13,465 bases of DNA, from contig PMYF01000250.1 in assembly GCA_003171295.1 (NCBI GenBank), forward strand, positions 1 to 13,465, given 5' to 3'. The stretch is from Acidobacteriota bacterium (GTDB taxonomy: Bacteria; Acidobacteriota; Terriglobia; UBA7540). The notes under the pieces are model-generated. The model was not told the origin of the DNA and ran no database searches. It saw only the letters and a list, made by a program, of their open reading frames with translations. The translations under genes were made by a program, and so were the position numbers. Positions 13,055 to 13,465 of this stretch are shown here, piece after piece. The first letter of the stretch is position 1; every line of letters begins with the position of its first letter.

Positions 13055-13465
13055 CTACTGTGGTTTTGGAACGGGGGCGGGAGATTCGGGAACCGGCGGT
13101 TCTGCGGTGGTCTTGGGTGGAGTGCTATTCTGCGGCAGCTTCGCAGGCGGCATTTCAGTGCCGGTAGGGTAAACGAGGATCTGGATGGCGCCCCAACCGC
13201 TTTGCGGGCTCGTGCCACTCTTCTTCCCCATTCCCAGTGTCTTGAGCCGCCGATCATCGAAACCGAAATTCTCAACAAGGTACTCGCGGACCACCAGGGC
13301 ACGACCTTGGGTCAGGACCAAGTTTTTCCCGGCATCTCCTTCCATGCTGGAATACGCGGCCACCACGGCAACCCCAAAGTCGGTATCGGTCAGGAAATCG
13401 CCGGCAGCGTCCAGAGACTTCTGGTTTTTCAGCTTGGCCGTGTCTACCTTACCGAAGAGTTGCTT
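13055..13465 (-). CDS. OmpA-like domain protein, C-terminal part (cut by right edge)
   Basis: The visible 136 residues run from the right edge to a TAG at 13057-13055. They contain an OmpA-like (OmpA/MotB/Pal) domain: FGVAVVAAYSSMEGDAGKN, then LVLTQGRALVVREYLVENFG, then RRLKTLGMGKKSG. This is followed by a proline-rich tail (PPAKLPQ to PAPVPKPQ). Such domains usually anchor outer-membrane or periplasmic proteins to peptidoglycan through diaminopimelate. Here the conserved TD pair at the start of the binding motif is replaced by SS (AAYSSM), while the paired Arg in GRALVV is kept. The domain may therefore not bind peptidoglycan in the usual way. The N-terminal half, and any signal peptide, are outside the window. 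Confidence 0.75.
   Translation of the reverse strand, partial: KQLFGKVDTAKLKNQKSLDAAGDFLTDTDFGVAVVAAYSSMEGDAGKNLVLTQGRALVVREYLVENFGFDDRRLKTLGMGKKSGTSPQSGWGAIQILVYPTGTEMPPAKLPQNSTPPKTTAEPPVPESPAPVPKPQ

Overview
The window looks like accessory DNA joined to ordinary chromosome in a soil-type acidobacterium. The main taxonomic clue is an Oar-like TonB-dependent receptor of 1195 aa with an N-terminal carboxypeptidase-regulatory domain, a type greatly expanded in Acidobacteriota. The moderately GC-rich composition fits, but no marker gene confirms the phylum.

Layout, left to right. (1) 1-155: start of an IS1380-like transposase (- strand) running off the left edge. (2) 228-587: regulatory leader with a sigma70-like promoter, a 20-bp LacI-type operator and a G-rich tract. 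(3) 588-4175: TonB receptor, closed by an intrinsic terminator. (4) 4367-8016: a + strand cluster of two EamA/DMT half-transporters (the first apparently frameshifted), a Gfo/Idh/MocA oxidoreductase and a non-pyrrolysine MttB-superfamily methyltransferase. (5) 8250-10399, - strand: remnant of an integrase-core transposase interrupted by a group II intron of about 1.9 kb that encodes its reverse transcriptase/maturase. (6) 10584-10630: 3' fragment of a tRNA-Ala(GGC) gene with no 5' half, as left by a site-specific integrase. A hairpin-dense stretch follows. (7) 11019-12740: pyruvate:quinone oxidoreductase (poxB, - strand). (8) 13055-13465: C-terminal end of an OmpA-domain protein (- strand), cut by the right edge.

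How the genes may work together (inference). The receptor would take a ligand across the outer membrane under LacI-type control. The DMT pair would move a small solute across the inner membrane, and the oxidoreductase and methyltransferase would process it. MttB-superfamily proteins of the non-Pyl type demethylate quaternary amines such as glycine betaine, proline betaine or carnitine and pass the methyl group to a corrinoid protein. No corrinoid protein or reactivase is present here, so substrate and route are open.

The orientation of the tRNA fragment places the integrated element on its left. The receptor, catabolic cluster, IS remnant and intron may therefore be island cargo, while poxB and the OmpA gene belong to the flanking chromosome.
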